Positions 38,753 to 50,339 of a DNA stretch of 64,000 nucleotides are shown piece after piece. Position 1 is the first letter of the stretch; every line of letters begins with the position of its first letter. Source of the stretch: Emydura subglobosa (taxonomy: Eukaryota; Chordata; Testudines; Chelidae); the NCBI GenBank assembly GCA_007922225.1, contig ML680001.1:37325-101324 (forward strand), given 5' to 3'. Under the pieces are notes generated by a model. It was not told the DNA's origin, ran no database searches, and saw only the letters and a list, made by a program, of their open reading frames with translations. A program made the position numbers and the translations under genes.

Positions 38753-40300
38753 CACAGATCTGAGGAACTGTCCCAGATTGAGGTGTCATTAAAGGAGGTT
38801 TTGGAACAAATTGATAAATTAAACAGTAATAAGTCACCAGGACCAGATGGTATCCACCCAAGAGTTCTGAAGGAATTCAAATGTGAAATTGCAGAACTAC
38901 TAACTGTGGTATGTAATCTATCATTTAAATCAGTTTCTGTACCAGATGATTAGAGGATAGCTAATGTGATGCCATTTTCAAAAAGGTTCCAGAGATGATC
39001 CCAGCAACTATAAGCTGGTGAGCTTAACTTCGGTACCAGAAAAATTGATTGAAACTATAGTAAAGAACAGAATTATCAGACACATAGATGAACATGATTT
39101 GTTGGGGAAGTCAATGTAGTTTTGTAAAAGGAAATCATGCCTCACCAATCCACTAGAATTCTCTGAGGGGCTCAACAAGCATGTGGACCAGTGTGAATAT
39201 AGTGTACTATGATTTTCAGAAAGACTCTTAAGCAAAGTAAGTTGTCATGGGATAAGAGGCAAGGTCCTCTCCTGGATCAGTAACTGGTTAAAAGACAGGA
39301 AACAAAGGGTAGGAATAAATGATCAGTTTTCTGAATGGAGAGAAGTAAATAGTGGTGTCCCCCAGGCTCTGTATCAGGACCAGTACTGATCAACATATTA
39401 ATAAATTATCTGGAAAAGGGGGTAAACAGTGAGGTAGCAAAATTTGCAGATAATGCAAAACTACTCAAGACAGTTAAGTCCAAATCGGACTGCGAAGAGT
39501 TACAAAGGGATCTCACAAAACTGGGTGACTGGACAACAGAATGGCAGATGAAATTCAATGTTGACAAATGGAAAGTAATGCACATTGGAAAACATAATCC
39601 CAAATATACATATAAAATGATGGGGTCTAAATTAGCTGTTACCACTCAAGAAAGAGATTTTGGAGTCACTGTAGATAGTTCTCTGAAAACATCCACTCGA
39701 TATGCAATGCCAGTCTAAAAAACTAACAGAGAGTTGGGAATCATTAGGAAAGGGATAGATAATAAGAGGGAAAATATTGTATGGCCTGTGTATAAATCCA
39801 TGGGATGCCCACATCTTGAATACTGAGTGCAGATCTGGTCGCCCCATCTCAAAAAAGATATATCGGAATTGGAAAAGGTTTAGAAAAAGGCAAAAAATGA
39901 TTAGTGGTATGGAGTAACTGCCATATGAGGTGAGATTAATAGGACTGGAACTTTTCAGCTTGGAAAAGAGACAAGTAAGGGGGTGGGGGGATATGATAGA
40001 GGTCTATAAAATCATGACTGGTGTAGACAAGGAATGTAGATAAGGAAGTGTTATTTACTCCTTATAACACAAGAACTAGGGGTCACCAAACGAAATTAAT
40101 AGGCAGCAGGATTAAAAGGAACAACAGGAAGTATTTCAGGCAACCTGTGGAACTCTTTGCCAGAGGGTGTTGTGCAGGCCAAGACTATAACAGGGTTCAA
40201 AAAAGACCTAGGTAAGTTGATGGAGGATAGATCCATCAAGGGCAATTAGCCAGATGGGCAGGGATGCTCTGAAAATCATGCTCTGAAATGTCCCTGGGAA
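38753..40300 (+). mobile_element. CR1 LINE fragment 2 of a fused pair
   Basis: Sequence jumps back to an earlier part of a CR1 frame (LNSNKSPGPDGIHPRVLKEF) and then runs through the polymerase and C-terminal region (HIGKHN-like block, GCPHLEY) to the 3' part. It has many stops. It is a separate, slightly different copy from fragment 1. Confidence 0.8.
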
Positions 40301-40739
40301 TGGCTCACTCCATAATTGCCCTGTTCTCTTCGGTCCCTCTGCAGCCCCTGGCACTGGCCTCTGGCAGGACACGGTGGGACCATCGGACCGACCCCATCTA
40401 GCACGTCTTCATGTGACAGGTCCCAAACCTGCTCTGAACTAGATGTGAGTTGAAACAACCAGATTCAGCTCCCCTGGGCTGACAGCACCTCCACGTGCGC
40501 ACACTCGCTCTCACCTCCACCGGGCGGGCACACCCACTAGCACGTGCACAAACACGCGCACACACAAGCTCATCCGGGGCCAGGCACCCGGGGGCTGCCC
40601 TGCCCTGCCCGCTCCCAGACCCAGCTCGGATGCTGCGGCGGCGGCCGCCTCCACCCGTTCGAGTCTTGCACCAACACCCGGGCCCCGCCCGCCAGCCGGG
40701 CTGCACCCGCGGTGCACGCGGCGTCCGGGCCCGGCTCGG

Positions 40740-40838
40740 CGGCGGCGGCGGCGCGCGCGCGGGGCCGGGCCTGGCGCGGTGCATTGTGGGCAAGGAGCCC
40801 CGCCGGCGGTGCCCGGGCCTCCGGGAGGGAGATCGCAG
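40740..40838 (+). promoter_or_regulatory. ZSWIM9-like copy A promoter and untranslated exon 1
   Basis: A GC-rich block contains TGCATTGTGGGCAAGGAG and ends at a GATCGCAG|GTACCG donor near 40838. The next acceptor is just upstream of the coding exon (CCCCTGCAG before 41420). Confidence 0.45.
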
Positions 40839-40854
40839 GTACCGGGTGGGCCCC

Positions 40855-41250
40855 GGGCCCATTGCACGGGAGGCAGCACCGGGCCCATTGCACGGGGACC
40901 GGACCGGGCCGGACTCCTTGCACGGGGAGAATAGGGGCACCGGGCCCATTGCACGGGGAGCGTACCGGACTCCTTGCACGGGGAGGTGCGTGGGAAGGCG
41001 GCACCGGACCCATTGCACGGGGGGCGGACCGGACCGGAACGGACTCCTTGCACGGGGGTAGTGTGTGGGGGCACCGGGCCCATTGCACGGGGAGCGGACC
41101 GGGCCCATTGCACGGGGGAGGCGGCACCGGGCCCATTGCACGGGGGGCGGACCGGACCGGACTCCTTGCACGGGGGTAGTGTGTGGGGGCACCGGGCCCA
41201 TTGCACGGGGAGCGGACCGGACTCCTTGCACTGGGCAGCCCAAACCCGTT
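40855..41250 (+). repeat. GC-rich minisatellite in ZSWIM9-like copy A intron 1
   Basis: At least ten short units containing GGGCCCATTGCACGGGG or GGACTCCTTGCACGGGG, arranged in a longer period of about 130 bp (compare 41029-41100 with 41150-41225). Confidence 0.85.
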
Positions 41251-41269
41251 GCCTGGGGAGGGTGGGCCC

Positions 41270-41311
41270 ATTGCATTGCATTGCATTGCATTGCATTGCT
41301 TTGCATTGCTT
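41270..41311 (+). repeat. TTGCA pentanucleotide repeat
   Basis: About eight units of ATTGC, with one ATTGCTTTGC variant. Confidence 0.9.
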
Positions 41312-41462
41312 GGAGGCTGGGATCTGGTAGGAGGGAGGGGCCGGGCAGGGTTCGGGGTCAGCGGGCAGCTGCTGCTTGTCCCCTGTGCTGAGCTGACGCT
41401 GTCTCTGTGTCCCCTGCAGCAGCGGCGGTGGCTCCCCGGGCCCACCCGCCGCCCCTGGGGCC

Positions 41463-43669
41463 ATGGGGGACCTGGGCCTGGGCCAGGAGTTCCACACCTG
41501 GCATCAGTTCAGCAGCTTCTTTGACGACTGGTGCGAGAAGCACAAGGTGCTGTTCATCATCGCCAGCCTCAAGCCGCTGATCTCCCTGCGCCAGAACCCG
41601 CTGCACTACCAGCCCAGCCTGGCCGCCACCCTGCGCTTCCGCTTCGTCCGCCTCATCTGCAAGCACAGCGGCACCTACGTGGGCCAGAGCACCGTGCAGC
41701 GCAACCGGCTGTGAGTGGGGCACCCCCGGGCTCCGGGCGGCGCCGCGCCCCCACCGCCGAGTCCACACTCTGCAGCGTTTCGGTTCTGCCGGCAGCTTCC
41801 CCCCCCCCCCGACTCTGCCACTGCATGGCGCTCCGCTCTCCCGCTGCTGCGGCTGGGGGCCTGCCGGGTTCCCCTGGCTCTGGTGGCAGAGGGGGGGCCC
41901 TGGCTGGGCGTGGGGAAGCTGCTGTTAGCCTTGCCCGGGGATTACTGGGCGTTATGCGCTCTGGGCTGCTTCCTGGCCAGGGGGTTTCCAGGCTGGGCCT
42001 TGCCCAGTGTTAAATGCCCTAGTGATGGGGCTCCCTGTCCTGTCCTGTCCTGGGGGCAGCAGTGCTGCAGCCTGAGCCCTTCTCCCTAGTTCTGTGCTCT
42101 GTGGCACCGCCAGCATCGCCCCATGGGGCCCCAGCCCCTCTCCATTTAGTCTCTCCAGGTCGAGGGATGGGTCGGGCACAGGGAGCTGCTTCCACTGCCC
42201 ACGTCACTGGCAGTGCTGGGTGATGCCTTTATCTGCTTCCACCAGATCCCAGAGGCTGCCCCCTGTCTCCCTCTGGCTGCCCCATGCTGACCCCTCCGTT
42301 TCCCCTCCCCAGCAGCGAGAAGATCGACTGCCCGGCCTCCATCACGCTGCGGCTGGGCCCCAAGAAGGACCGGCTGGTGGTGATCGAGGCCAGCCTGGAG
42401 CACAACCACAAGCTGTCGGAGGTGGAGTTCACTCACTACTTCAAGCGTCACCAGCTGGAGGCCAGCATGGGGCTGCCCATCCGCATCACCAACAGCGTGT
42501 CCAAGCGGTTCCTGGCGCCCGACCTGATCTGGAACCTGGAGGACTACAGCAAGGCCAAGGACAAGGGCATGTGCGAGCTGCTGAGCCAGCTGGACGGCCT
42601 CTTCAAGAGCGACCCGGGCGCCAAGGTCAAGCTGGTCTTCCAGGAGGACGTGGCCGTGCTCAACAGCATCTTCCTGGCCACCTCGCACATGCGGGGCTTG
42701 GTGCAGCGCTTCCCCCGCTGCCTCTACATGGACAAGGCTGCCTGCATCGACAGCGAGTTCGAGCTCTACTCGGTGCTCTGCCAGGACGGCAACGGGCGGG
42801 GCCGGGAGTGCGCCTACTGCGTGGCCCGCCGGGGCGTGCCCGACCTGGTCATCTTCATCGTGGCTTCCCTGGTGCAGAGCGCGCCGGACATCAAGCTGAA
42901 GGTGAAGTGCCTGACCGTGGGGGCGGGCATCACGGACGTGGACGCGGTGGAGGAGGTGCTGCCTTGCGCCCGGGTGCAGATCTGCCGGCTGCAGGTGCTG
43001 GAGGCGCTGTACCGCGAGGCCCGCGAGCTGGCCGTGCCCAAGGAGGACAAGGTGCGCAACCTGCTGCACAACATGGCCAACGCCAGCTCGCCCCGGGTCT
43101 ACAGCCAGTACCTGAGCGACCTGGAGGACGTGGCGCCGCTGCCCTTCCTGCAGTACTACCTGGAGCACTGGCACCACAACAAGGGCATGTGGGCCGAGTG
43201 CTGGGCCTTCGAGCGGAACCGCGACTGCCCCTTCCTGGAGCACATGAGCTTCCACCAGCAGAAGCTCTGCTCGGCGCTGAGCCCGCCCCTGGGGCTGGCG
43301 GCCTGCGTGCGGGGGCTGCTGGAGCTGCAGGCCCTGCGGGTGGAGATGGCGGCGCTCAACGAGGAGCGGGTGGCGGAGCTGTACCGGGCCGTCTGCCCGC
43401 CCGACAGCGCCGCGCTCATCGCCGAGGAGCTAGGCCTGGCGAAGCACGCCAACTACCACGTCAAGGAGGTGCCCGAGGGCTTCCTGCTGGACGGCGGCAT
43501 CTGCTCCTTCCTGGTGAGCCGCGACCTGGCCGCCTGCTCCTGCTCCATCTACGTCTCCAGCCGCCGGCCCTGCCGCCACCTCTTCGCCACCCGCCTCTGG
43601 ACTGGGCAGCCCCTCTTCGACCCCGGCCTGCTGCACTCCCCTTCGGATGGCGAGGGTCAGGACACCTAG
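41463..43669 (+). CDS. ZSWIM9: ZSWIM9-like SWIM zinc-finger protein, copy A
   Basis: Two coding exons: 41463-41710 (donor CGGCT|GTGAGT) and 42313-43669, for 534 residues. An untranslated exon probably ends near 40838. The N-terminal part (about 5-130) resembles a FAR1/WRKY-GCM1 zinc finger: FHTWHQFSSFFDDWC, LICKHSG, DCPAS and EHNHKLSEVE. The middle (about 190-320) resembles a Mutator-like (MULE) transposase core: LYMDKAACIDSEFELYSVL, DGNGRGRECAYCV, then VEEVLPCARVQICRLQVLE. Near the C-terminus is a SWIM finger, CSC-x9-CRH (about 505-520), followed by HLFATRLW. This layout points to an ancient domesticated transposase. The molecular role of ZSWIM9 is not established; it is presumed nuclear and DNA-binding. 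Human ZSWIM9 is next to LIG1, as here. A second copy lies 9.5 kb downstream. Confidence 0.9.
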
Positions 43670-44042
43670 CAGCGGGGTGCTGCACGGACCTACGCAGCTG
43701 CCCCCTAAAGATGGGGCACTGCCAGGCACTAGGGGGCAAGCCACCTCCTAGCCCCTGCATGCCATGTGGACCAACACAGCCTTCGGGTTGCTTCCACAGC
43801 GCTGCTCCAGGGACGGAGAGGAGGAGATGCCTGGGGGCGGAGGGGAATGAACTGTCTGCCAGTGGGCCCAGGGCACGGGACTGGGGGGGAAGGGACGTGG
43901 GATGGGCAAGTCCTTACGGCGCAAAGTTAGGCCTGCATGGTCTCTGGACAGTGAGGAGGGGCGTGGGGTGCCCATTGTGGGGGTCAGAGTATGGGGGGGG
44001 GTGGGCCTGGTTGTGGAGGTGGCTCTTTATAAACTTCCCATC

Positions 44043-44048
44043 AATAAA
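44043..44048 (+). terminator. ZSWIM9-like copy A polyadenylation signal
   Basis: AATAAA 375 nt past the stop codon of copy A, followed by G/T-rich sequence. Confidence 0.7.
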
Positions 44049-44683
44049 ATGCCTTTTGGAAAGCGCAGTCTGTGACACAGCCCAGCTGGGGGGCGCAGGG
44101 GCCTCTCCGCTCAGCCCTCAGAGCCCAGCGAGTCCACCAGAGAGAGACTTGGGAGAAACTGGTACCCTCTGCAGCTAGACAGAGGAGGTCCTCGCTGCAA
44201 ACCCCACAGGGACAAGCCGGGAGGGGTCAGAGAAGAGCTGCAGGAAGGATTTGGGGGCTGGAAACCTGCTGGACAGGGAGAGGCTGAAGAATCCATGGAC
44301 TCCGTGTCTCCACCCAGAAGAGGATCAGAAGAGCCGTGATCACGGCCTCTGGGTACTTGGCTGGGGAGGAGAATTTGGAGAGCGGAGAGGGCTCTGTATG
44401 CCACCGGCAGAGCCAGAGCCACTGACTGGAGCGGAAGCTGGGTAACCCCAGACTAGAAGTAAGAGGCCAGTGTTTACCGGGGAGGGGAACTGACCGGTAG
44501 AACAACCAGCATGGAGCATGATGAGGTGTGCATCGCCGGCTGTCAGTGCATCAGGACCACGTGTGTCCCTGATAGATCTTCCATAGCCCCATCAGGTTAT
44601 TAGGCAGGGCTCCTTGGTTGGGTTTGTCCTACCTGGGTGATGCAGGGGCCAGACAGGGCCCCTTCTGGTCTTGTGGTCTATTT

Positions 44684-44874
44684 CGGCAGTTCCCAACCTG
44701 TGGTCCGCGGACCCCTGGTCGTGAGGTTGCTACGGGGGGGTCCGCAGAGAAGAAAAATAACATCCTCCCCAAGGAAATGTACAATTTCAAATAAAACTAG
44801 TAGCATGCGGTGGTCCGTGAAATGTTTGGAGGTTGGAAAGGGGGCCGCACACTCAAAAAGGTTGGGAACCGCTG
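44684..44874. mobile_element. Short hAT-type non-autonomous element
   Basis: A 191-bp element with ends CGGCAGTTCCCAACCT and, inverted, CAGCGGTTCCCAACCT (14 of 16 match). It is flanked by an 8-bp duplication, GTCTATTT (44676-44683) and GTCTATTA (44875-44882). Both are hAT hallmarks. It has no coding capacity. Confidence 0.8.
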
Positions 44875-45439
44875 GTCTATTAAGTAAAGACACACGCAGG
44901 CTGTGTCTGACACCGCAGACTTTGGTCCACCCATGTTACACGGGCATACAGCTGCCAAAGTTTGTATATCGCTCGGGTGTGTGCCTGCTTGGCTGCTTGT
45001 GCTGGTGCTGCACGTAGTCCCCAGGAGCGCTTGTGTCACCGCACGAGGGGTGCACCGTGGGCAGGTATCCCAGTCTGCCATGCGCCACCGTCCGGCGCAA
45101 TGCCTTTTGGGAAATGTTCGCAATGTATTATGGGACAGATATGACTTGCCCAGGGATCTGGGAAGTAGCAAGTCAAGTTCCAGCTTGCAACTTTCTCCAT
45201 CCCATAATGCCATCCATTTTGGTGTCTTAATAATCCCACAGACCTTTTGGCACTCTGCTGACAGGAGCACAGAGCCTGCAGCGCTCTGCACTCTCATGAA
45301 CGTTGCAAACACAGGACGCGCAGTTCTCCTGTATTCGCAGACCTGCAGGAAGAACCACCACAATGGGGAATGTGAAATTTCTTCATGGACAGTTTGCCGA
45401 GGGACACAGCGAAAACCAATTCAAGATCGTCTGTGTCAT

Positions 45440-46190
45440 TCACAGCAGCTGCAGACAGCGGAGCACTGCCTCCAGGCCTGAGAAATGAGCACTGATGGGG
45501 GGGATCTCAGTGTAAGGCAGGTCGGGACGACGAGCAGTGGTTGCTGAGCTTTCAGATGCAAAAGGCCGCGTTCTGGGATCTATGTGCTGAGCTCGCCCCA
45601 GCCCTGCAGCGCAGGGACACCGGAATGAGGGCTGCGACTCCCAGCAAGGTGGACACAGAGGATGGATTAGCAGCAATGGGGTTCCTGAACTGCAGTGCGG
45701 CAATAGACAGCACGCACAACCCTGTTTTGGCCTTGCCACGGAGTACAGAAAGGGCTACTTTTCCATGGTTATGCAAGTGTTGCTGGATCACCAGGGACAC
45801 TTCACTGACATCAGTGTGGGCTGGTCCGGGAATATGCATGACGGGCCTGTCTTTAAGAGCACAGGAGTGTGCAGAAAGCTGCATACAGAGACTTTCTTTT
45901 CTGACTGGCAGATGACTGTGGGTAATGTTGAAACGCCAGCACGGACCTTGGGGGTTAGCCCAGTCTGCAGGACGACTGGCCATACACCAGCCATCTCAGT
46001 AGCACCAAGGAAGGGTTCAGCTTCCGGCTCAGTGGGTGCCGAGTGACGGCTGACTGTGCTTTTGGTAGATAGAAAGGGCACTGGCGTTTGGTTACGTGGT
46101 AGGTTGGGTCTCCAGTGAGAAAAATATCCCCATGGTTACAGCTGCCTGCTGTGTCCTGTGTAAGAGTGGTGAGGTAAAGTAGGGGGGAAA
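45440..46190 (+). pseudogene. Harbinger transposase (HARBI1-like) pseudogene
   Basis: Pieces of the DDE domain are legible in shifting frames: MGFLNCSAAIDSTHNPV (GAIDGTHIPI block), then VMQVLLDHQGHFTDISVGWS and NMHDGPVFKSTGVCRKL in another frame, and CAFGR further on. At least two frameshifts and several stops separate them, so it cannot make a working transposase. Confidence 0.75.
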
Positions 46191-48077
46191 GCTGCCAGCA
46201 GGGTGGAGGGCAGAGGTGGGGTGGCTGTCTGCTGGACTTGGACAGCTAGACACAAGGGCCAATACAAGAACCCAGTGAGCAGCTATGCGGTTGAGGGAGG
46301 CTTTGAAAGTGCACTTAGCGGTCGGCCACAGTAGCGTTCTGCACGGTGTGTTCTAGGACCTCGAGCTTTGGGAGCTGCTGGGACCTGAGTGGTATTTGCC
46401 AGACATGTGGAGATGTGACTGGGTGTTTTCCTGAAGCTGTGGATTCGGGGGGGCTTGTGGCACGTTTACAAGCCGTTTGCTTTGAGGACCGCTCCGCATT
46501 CTGCAGTACACGTTGTGAACTAATAAAAATGACGCGAGTCTCCAAAATTAGAACTTTATTGAGTGGGTAAAAAAGTGCAGAAAATTCATGTGCAAAGAAA
46601 CCCACAGGCCATGTTATCTGCATTTTTAACATAGCTTAGTGGGGTGAAAATGTAAAATTATAAAGGAAGGAAACATTTCTGTCCAGCTGTCTGTTGTGGG
46701 TAAACATACAGCAGTCGTGGCTCTTGTGGTTGTCCTTGAGGTCCCCTCGCTTAGAGCGGTAGGGATAAAGATGTGACCTGTGGTGCCACGTGGTACGTTG
46801 CAGGGAGCAGTGACCATGGAGGTCTCCCAGGCCTGCAAAGGGAGGAGAGTCTGGGATTGTTGGACCTATAGATCAGCCAGGGTCTGCAGCGTTTGGTTTG
46901 CTACCTCAGAAGCCCCATTATGTCCAGGTGCATCTCCCTCGCCTTGTCCTGCTGGGACTCCCGGGTCGTTCTGTCCCCTCTTCTCCAGGCTGTCTGCCCT
47001 GTGGGCCCTGCAGGCCCTTTGTTCATGAACAAGACAGCAGTAGCTGCAGAATCTCATTACACATGTCCTCGCTAGTCCTTTTCTCTCTTTGCTTCTTGAG
47101 GTTCAAGCACCCCTCAGGGATGCAGTGGCAGCAGACGCGATGAAAACAGCTGCACTGCTGGATGTACAGTCACAAGGGAAAGAGACGTTTCCAGCCTCCC
47201 TTCTCTGACTCCCATAAACCCTTTAAATAAGACATGCTTATTGACACTTCAGCTTTGGAACGCCTCGGCACCTCACCACTCTCCAGCCCCAGCCAGGGAC
47301 GGTGAGTGCAGTGGGGGAGGAAGGATTTTCTGTGGCATGAAGATGTAAAATTTTGGTCCCTGTTCCCTGGGGTCGAGTACAGGGCAATGGCACTGAATGC
47401 TGGCACGGTTTACTACAGGCAGTGGTGGTTTTAGCTGATCTCTCACTCCTGAGGGTCACAAAGCACAGAGCTCAGCTGCTGCTGGCATCCTAGGGCCCAC
47501 AGGCCCGTATGCCTCTATCCTGTGTACTGCGATCGTGCCAGCCGAATGCAGTGCAGAGTGGCATGGGATAGGATCCTGCTGTGAGGGAAGAAATAAGGCA
47601 GCCCTCTCTAGGAGCCTTTGGGAGAGGATTGCACAGTATCTGCATGAATGTTCAGCGAGATCTCTCCAGAGGATGCAAGGGACACTGTGGTGGACATAAA
47701 CAAAGGGTTCCACATGCCCTCATGTCTCCCCCTCACCTCCAACCCAACAAGGGAATGAAAATCAGATGCCAACCCTACCTCTCTGTTGCAGCACTACCTC
47801 ATCTTGTACGAGTCAAACAAGGAAACGTGGATACCTGTGTCTGGTTAACTGGAGGATGGGCCAGGCATCATCTTTAAACATTGTAAGGAAAAATGCATGC
47901 ACTTGCTTCCCTGCATTCCCTTCTCCCCATCCGTGATCACCTGGTGGGACTGGCTACACCGTGGTCCTGGCTGGAGTCCTCTGCCGCGCCTCCCCCTCCT
48001 CCTTGCCCTTCTTGTAGGGGTCTCTGTCTTGGGCTCCTCCAACGTATCCACAGCGCACTGATGGGATCTGCAGGGAG

Positions 48078-48354
48078 TCATGTTGCCATGGCGAAGTGGC
48101 AGGTCGGGGGCACAGCACCAGATTGACTGTTGGCCTCCCTGCTCTTGTGGTAGCCCTGGCGAAATGCTTTTACTTTCATGTGGCTCTGCGGCTGCTCCCT
48201 GTCATACCCCAGTGCCTGCACCCCCTGTGCAATCCGTGTGTAAATGTCCACGTTTCCATGGCTGGCCCGTAGCTGCATTTCCACTGCCTCTTCTCCCCAC
48301 AGCCCCAGGAGATCCCATATCTCCACGTATAATTCACCCCTAGCATGGCTCATT
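48078..48354 (-). pseudogene. Harbinger Myb/SANT-like (trihelix) protein remnant
   Basis: The minus strand reads DLLGLWGEEAVEMQLRASHG, NVDIYTRIAQGVQALGYDRE and FRQGYHKSREANSQSG, matching the trihelix DNA-binding protein carried by reptile Harbinger elements (W..E.V.DLI.IWGEE..). The usual first tryptophan is replaced, and the reading breaks off at CHFAMAT. Confidence 0.7.
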
Positions 48355-49389
48355 GTGCGGACCGATGGAGAGCTGAGAAGTGTGCTTGCCGTGCTGGGCA
48401 AACAGGCAGAGGCATTTCAGCACCCTGGGGAGGGGCTTTAAGGGGCTGGAGGGTGGCTTCTGCTCTCTGAGCGCTGTCCCTGGGCTGTGGAGTTCACAGT
48501 TGTGATTATGGTGGTGGCTGTCATAGGGAAGGGGGACAGGGTGGGACAGCTGCTGGAGGGTTACTGTGGTGTCCTGTAGTCACACTGTGTCAACCTCAGC
48601 AGGTTGACCATGGCTCTCCGCTGTTCGGGGATGTGGTTTGGCTGATCGCTGTAATGGGGCGCACACAAATTCAGGGGGGGGCATTGACGTGTAGACACAG
48701 GCCCAATGAGGGTGATGCAAAGTGGCTTCCGTCAGCCTGATTTCATAGTGCAGATCAGGCCTCAGAGGGCAGGTGCATTTCCTTGCTCCACACTAGTGTT
48801 CCGTAGCTATGGGTTGCCTTCCCTCAAGCTTCAGGGCCCTTATTCCCCAGACAAGGGCAGCCCAGCTGTTTTATGCCAGTCTTATTTTTTTTTTTTTGGA
48901 TGGGCATTGGCTGTAAATAACAACTCTGCCTTTGAGCCTTTCCTGTGAGTCCCTGGCACTGCACACTGGGCTCCCCATATATTTGCTGTGCCACCACATT
49001 CTATGGCAATGCCTGGAGCTCCTGCCATGGGCCACCACGGCCGGACTGGGGGGAACCAGCTTTCCTTCTGCTAGGCCTGCTCTCCCTGCAGCACTGGGCC
49101 AGTGTCCTGACTCATCCCAACGGGACTAGCTCCGAGCTGTGCAAGCAGGGACACGGCCAGCCTGCTGCGGAGATGCCTGCTCTGTGCAGGGTTGGCAATA
49201 CCAGGCCACGCACTGTTACCCCTGTGCTGTGCCATGTCCACCCTAGGGCTGGCACCTCTTTCTTAGCCAGGGAGGGGGAAAGCTCTGCAGGCTATGGGCA
49301 GGGGCTTCCAGCTGCCTGGACGCCACCTGCAGCCTTCCATGCCCTTGCCCTGCATTGCCCCTTACAGTGTGTGTGGGAGGGTGAAGGTG

Positions 49390-49790
49390 GGGGGGCTGCA
49401 ATCCATAGGGAATGAGGGCTGCGGTGCATTGTGGGGGCATGGGGGGGGAGGCTTGGGGATGGCTGCGGTGCATTGTGGGGCTGGGGGGGAACTTGGTGAG
49501 GACTGCAGTGCATTGTGGGAGCTGAGGGGGCTGGATGACGGCTGCAGTGCATTGTGGGGAGGGTTAGGGGGATGCAATGCATGGTGGGAGCTGGATGACG
49601 GCTGCAGTGCATTGTGGGGAGGGTGAGGGGAATGCAATGCATGGTGGGAGCTGGAGGACGGCCGCAGTGCATTGTGGGGCCTGGCAGGGGGTGAGGGCTG
49701 CATATACTTGCATAGAATTGGGCGGAGGGTTAGGGGGGTGCAATGCATGCTGGGAGCTGGTGACGGCTGCAGTGCATTGTGGGGGCTGGC
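49390..49790 (+). repeat. Minisatellite of TGCATTGTGGG units
   Basis: About nine units of 35-60 bp, each with GGCTGCAGTGCATTGTGGGG or GCAATGCATGGTGGGAGCTG. Two sub-types alternate. It lies between the two ZSWIM9-like genes. Confidence 0.85.
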
Positions 49791-50339
49791 TGCTCTTGCT
49801 GGTGCTGCTTGTGGAGCATCCTGGTGCTGCCCGGTTGGTGAGCTGGGAGGGACTCGCAGGGGGCTGGTGCTGGAGGATGGACCCCCACAGGGGTGGGGGA
49901 GGCTGCTGCTGCTGCTCAGGGCTGGGCCCTCATGGGGGTTGGGGCTGCTGCTGCTTGGGGCAGGACCCCCACAGGGGCGGGGAGCTGGTGCTTGGGGCTG
50001 GCTGGGGTGGGGCTGAGGTTGACCTGCATGGGAGGCTTGTGCTCAGGGCTGGACCCACACAGGACAGAAGCTGGTGCTCGGGGCTGTTGGTGGGTCCCTC
50101 CTGGGCAGATAGCAAGTGTGAAAAATCAGGATGGGGTGGGGGGCAATAGGTGCCTATATAAGAAAAAACCTTGAATATGGCGAGTGTCTCTATAAAATTG
50201 GGTTAACAGATTACACTAGATCCTAGCTCCGTGCAAGGTTCTGGGCTGCAGGGCCGGGCAGAAGTACTGGGGTCGGACTGGGCTGAGGGGTCAGGAATCA
50301 GTGGGGCTGGATAAGCAGCTTGGGGCACAGTGCTGCATC

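Larger units (their letters stand above)
44899..48704 (+). mobile_element. Decayed PIF/Harbinger DNA transposon
   Basis: The outer limits are set by imperfect inverted ends: GGCTGTGTCTGACACCG at 44899, and GTGTAGACACAGGCCC ending at 48704. Inside are remnants of both Harbinger genes, on opposite strands: a DDE transposase on plus and a Myb/SANT-like partner on minus. Both are broken. The ends are inferred from the repeat pair and could be off by some bases; I could not confirm a 3-bp target duplication. Confidence 0.7.

Noticed and set aside
40398..41497. Frames of 190-330 codons on both strands
   Set aside because: They read through a GC-rich minisatellite whose unit keeps frames open; the product is a repeat artefact.
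42094..44178. A 694-codon frame overlapping ZSWIM9-like copy A, and long antisense frames over both copies
   Set aside because: They overlap the conserved SWIM/MULE frame, run into intron and 3'UTR, and consist of Gly/Ala/Arg-rich shadow sequence.
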